Shown: piece after piece, positions 61,119 through 64,000 of the stretch | Numbering within the stretch: position 1 is the stretch's first letter | Layout: each line of letters begins with the position of its first letter | Assembly (NCBI RefSeq): GCF_042683685.1 | Contig: NZ_JBHUOP010000003.1 | Coordinates: 372,001 to 436,000, forward strand | From: Timonella corticicola | GTDB taxonomy: Bacteria > Actinomycetota > Actinomycetes > Actinomycetales > Cellulomonadaceae | Reading direction: 5' to 3' | DNA: 64,000 nucleotides | Translations under genes and position numbers: made by a program | Notes under the pieces: model-generated | The model's database searches: none | Seen by the model: the letters and a program-made list of their open reading frames with translations, nothing else | Told to the model about the DNA's origin: nothing

Positions 61119-63372
61119 TTCCGACTCCTATTTGAGTTTCGTCCGCCATCATCATTTCGTAGTGTGGAGAGTGGCCAGCAGCATCGAACAGTTGCTTGAA
61201 CGCCCGAAGATGAGTACTTACATCAGAGGAGATGCTTGCGTAGTCAACGTCCCAAGGCGCTGTATGTGAACCGTCGTTGTACCACGCGAGTAAAGCATGG
61301 CTTGCCCACCGATCAGCTTCGTCAATTTTCGAGATGACATCATCTACGTCAATGCCGCCGGTGATCTGGAAGTAGTTTTCGATAATCCGTCTCATCGCGT
61401 TGGGAAGGGAAGCAGATAGTTCCAGATCTTGCGCGTTATTGGCAGCTTTGACTTGGTCCCATAATTGTCGATAGTTGGACTTGATTGGGGACTTTTCATA
61501 GTGTCTGTGGCTCGTGATACCAGTAGGTCCCTTCGAGAGCACGAAGTAGGACCGTTTTCCTGGACTCGTGCCATTCGGGGTGAACTCTGCTTCTTTGAAG
61601 AAGTATGCATTGTGGGTGAGAAGGATGATCTGTCGTGTGCGACCGTCCTCTTTTACGCAATGGCCAAGCAATTTTCGGATGAGCAGGTTGATGACAAACA
61701 ACATCTCGCCATCGAGACTCGAAACAGGATCGTCGATGATCACTACAAGCTGGTCGCTAACGGTACGATCTTCATGCATCTGCTTGATCCGGTGAAAGAA
61801 GTACAAGAAGGAGATGAGCGTTCGTTCTCCTTCGCTGAGCGTGTGATTAGCCGCGCTCCCGTCCGGTCGAATCAATTGGTATGTATCATCCTGAGAATGC
61901 TGGATCGTGAAGCTGAGAAACCCCAGGTTCCTCAGCGTCTTGTTCATCTCTTGAACGGTGGGAAGCGAAGAGGTCAGCTGTTGCTGGAGCTCCGATAACT
62001 CCGAACGTTTCGTGGCGAGTGTCGCCTGTGCGTCCTCCAGTTTGGGTCGAAGACTGTCCAGAGCCTTCTTCGGGTTCGTGATACTACCCTCGTAGAAGGA
62101 CAGGTCTTGCTCCAAGACGGAGTGCACGTAGTAGCGCCAGACCTCTTTTTTGAGGTTTGACTTTGCCTGCTTCTTGTTACGTAGAAGCAGGTTCGTTTCG
62201 TCGATTCGCGTGTTGGAAGCGGTCACGATGCGCTCTATCTCGTCAACGGTTCCATTTATTGCTTCGAATTCAACACTTTGAGACGGAGACTTAATCTTGG
62301 TTCCAATTTGAGCGATTCGTGCTCGAATCTTTTGAGATAGTACTCCGCCATGCCGCTCAATCTCGTTGATCTCAGGTGCTTCGTGTGCTGACAGAGAAGC
62401 GAGATATGTGTTCAGCGTGTCCAGGCGTTGCTCTTCCTCCACACGTATCTTCTCTAGTTTCACTACTTGCTCTTCATAGTGATGGTCAAATAGCGAGGAG
62501 AGCGAATTAGCCACGTCTGTCGGGAGAACTTGTTGACAGAACGGACATTTTCCTTGTGACTGGTCTAGAAACGACTGACCTTCATGAACCCAATCAGCAT
62601 TTTGGAGCTGTTGAACGAACTCACCGAAAGTCGTGTTGTCTTGGGATTTAATCTCCTCTTGGAGGAGAGTGGACTGCGCTGGGCTTAGACTCCCCAGCCT
62701 CGGAAGCAGAGGAATGCGTTTTAAGTCGTCGCCGGATTCAACGTCCAGCGTGGTGTATTCATCTAAAAGTTCCGTCTCGCTCTTCAATGAATCACTGGAT
62801 GTGCTTGAACGAACTCGATGGACCTCAGCAAGATGTTTCTTCTTATCGCTTTTGTACCCCTCAAATGCTTGTTGCAGCATTGACGGCAGTGCCACCCTCT
62901 TTTTCCAACTAGCTTCGAGTACTATTTGATCTGCCTCAGAAAGAAGTCTTTCTTGCTTCTCAATTGATTTCTCGTACTGCTTGACTGCACTCTCTGCGTC
63001 CCGAATCTCGCCAGGCTTAGCGGGCTTACTTTCACTCGCTTCTACGCCAACAAGAGCGTCGATTCGCTCCTGCACTTCGGGCGCGCCGTCCCGTATAACG
63101 AATACGCCAGGTATTCCGTGATCAACCTGGAGCAAGCGATCAATGAAGTCCTTGTTGAAGAGCTCATGTTGGAATCCCGGATTATTAGCTGCTTCCATTG
63201 CCCGAGCTATTGAGGACTTTCCAGAGCCGTTAGGTCCGTAAACTAGGGTGATCTGAGCTATCGGGTGCAAAGGCAATGCAGACGCCCCAAAGCAGGGGAT
63301 CTGTTTGATCTCCAGTGATTCAATCAACTTGTACCGCGCTTCCTGCACGCTCGACGTGCGGCAAACCTTCAC
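61108..63372 (-). CDS. AAA_13 ATPase, RloC/PrrC-like candidate anticodon nuclease
   Basis: 754 aa ABC/SMC-type ATPase. Walker A GPNGSGKSS at about residue 46, two long coiled-coils flanking a zinc-hook-like CPFC (276-279), signature LSEGER (512) and Walker B VVIIDDPVSSLD (543). RloC anticodon nucleases have this layout, and PrrC uses an Arg-x3-Glu...His triad: here R661-x3-E665 is followed by H692 and H703. Such enzymes cut tRNA when phage disable restriction. Low GC and position amid mobile remnants support acquired defence. No restriction system is visible beside it. It could be another AAA_13 protein. Confidence 0.7.
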   Translation of the reverse strand: MKVCRTSSVQEARYKLIESLEIKQIPCFGASALPLHPIAQITLVYGPNGSGKSSIARAMEAANNPGFQHELFNKDFIDRLLQVDHGIPGVFVIRDGAPEVQERIDALVGVEASESKPAKPGEIRDAESAVKQYEKSIEKQERLLSEADQIVLEASWKKRVALPSMLQQAFEGYKSDKKKHLAEVHRVRSSTSSDSLKSETELLDEYTTLDVESGDDLKRIPLLPRLGSLSPAQSTLLQEEIKSQDNTTFGEFVQQLQNADWVHEGQSFLDQSQGKCPFCQQVLPTDVANSLSSLFDHHYEEQVVKLEKIRVEEEQRLDTLNTYLASLSAHEAPEINEIERHGGVLSQKIRARIAQIGTKIKSPSQSVEFEAINGTVDEIERIVTASNTRIDETNLLLRNKKQAKSNLKKEVWRYYVHSVLEQDLSFYEGSITNPKKALDSLRPKLEDAQATLATKRSELSELQQQLTSSLPTVQEMNKTLRNLGFLSFTIQHSQDDTYQLIRPDGSAANHTLSEGERTLISFLYFFHRIKQMHEDRTVSDQLVVIIDDPVSSLDGEMLFVINLLIRKLLGHCVKEDGRTRQIILLTHNAYFFKEAEFTPNGTSPGKRSYFVLSKGPTGITSHRHYEKSPIKSNYRQLWDQVKAANNAQDLELSASLPNAMRRIIENYFQITGGIDVDDVISKIDEADRWASHALLAWYNDGSHTAPWDVDYASISSDVSTHLRAFKQLFDAAGHSPHYEMMMADETQIGVGTSN

Positions 63373-63477
63373 ATGAGGTTCCAGGGAGCCTCTAGTTTCT
63401 AATGATGGCTCCTGTTTGTAGCGGCAGTCAACGCAACCGCACTATGGATGCGAGCCTGGGCGTAGCCGAGCTCGACC

Positions 63478-63952
63478 TCAACGCTCTGAACGACTTCGCT
63501 GGGTACACGGACGAAGCACCACTCCTGCATGCTTCAACGTTCGTTAGCCCATCGAGTGGCCTAAACCTAGCTCCGCCGACGACCTCCCGAGCGCTCAACC
63601 CGGCCTCGTGGAGGCGGGCTGTGTAAACTACCTGCTCATCACCTAAGCCCTGGCGACGCACACCAACACCGGCTCCTGCCAGGAGACCCCTGATTCGTTC
63701 CTTACCCAACCGGTGCTCCCGTGCGATGGAGATCAAGGAAGTTCCTGACTCGTAGGATGCGACCATCCTTTGAACGACATCGGGAGCGACACGGGTCTCA
63801 GCCGTCCCGACTGACGTTACGACCGGACCCCGAACATCGGCCCGATGCGCAGATTGACTAGAAACCTCACCCTCTTGGTCCACGTCAGATCCGCGTGAAG
63901 TCAAAGATTCAAGGCGTCGAAACAGGTTACAGTTTTCTCTAGGCTGGGGCAC
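63478..63952 (-). pseudogene. Frameshifted recombinase-type helix-turn-helix gene
   Basis: From a GTG at 63952 the frame encodes a helix-turn-helix region like those of actinobacterial recombinases and transposases: DVVQRMVASYESGTSLISIA, then EHRLGKERIRGLLAGAGV. After GLSAREVV the expected text continues in another frame (AELGLGHS, then RTLKHAGVVLRPCTQRS), which needs one base less near 63565 and contains an in-frame TAA. The undisturbed first frame runs on to 63428 as nonsense. Two defects make it a pseudogene. Confidence 0.65.
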
Positions 63953-64000
63953 TTAATGAGTGATGTTGTACCCCAGGGCTCACATCGCGAACATCACCCT

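Overview
The window is high-GC DNA from an actinobacterium, most likely of the Actinomycetaceae (Actinomyces/Schaalia/Trueperella/Arcanobacterium type). The grounds are the replication-origin gene order, a D-Ala-D-Ala ligase-like gene beside parB, a MurJ plus separate pseudokinase pair, a DUF6049 protein and frequent GTG starts. The genus cannot be fixed from sequence alone.

Region 1 (1-10.4 kb) is the origin and segregation locus. recF (cut by the left edge), dnaN and dnaA lie on the minus strand; rpmH, rnpA, yidD, yidC, jag/khpB, rsmG, parA and parB lie on the plus strand. DnaA boxes sit on both sides of dnaA. Five parS sites occur here: three are centred in long perfect palindromes between genes and two are inside parA and parB. 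A sixth parS core lies at 36.1 kb.

Region 2 (10.4-24.1 kb) holds conserved genes: a D-Ala-D-Ala ligase-like protein with an acidic tail, a MocR-type aminotransferase, GNAT, trxA, trxB, pseudokinase, murJ, a DUF6049 protein, a NUDIX hydrolase and cca. At 24.04-26.74 kb an imperfect copy of the cca 3' end flanks a segment of lower GC with a DUF3800-like gene remnant and rmuC, which looks like an insertion at the end of cca.

Region 3 (26.9-34.2 kb) is a minus-strand sugar operon: CUT2 ABC ATPase, permease, lipoprotein, Gfo/Idh/MocA oxidoreductase and sugar phosphate isomerase. A ROK regulator is divergent from it, with a palindromic operator candidate between them.

Region 4 (34.2-45.9 kb) is accessory. 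It has a 23-bp tandem repeat, a DUF4143 ATPase, a DUF5692 membrane protein with TetR, an XRE-MNT/HEPN toxin-antitoxin pair, an ECF sigma factor with a membrane partner, an ABC-F protein, and a two-component system beside a divergent small exported-peptide candidate. A family of long inverted repeats is scattered through it.

Region 5 (45.9-53.8 kb) contains a tightly coupled three-gene cassette (SbnA-like PLP synthase, FAD/NAD(P) protein, Y4yA/SbnH-like PLP enzyme) preceded by a possible structured leader, then a second thioredoxin, a Tat-exported cysteine-peptidase-like protein with a coupled membrane protein, and an MFS exporter.

Region 6 (54-64 kb) carries a methyltransferase, XRE-cupin, membrane protein/TetR, VOC/WYL pair and small hypotheticals, then wreckage of a mobile element: fused integrase and relaxase remnants, a relaxase-neighbour membrane protein, an RloC/PrrC-like AAA ATPase (candidate anticodon nuclease and phage defence) and a frameshifted HTH gene.
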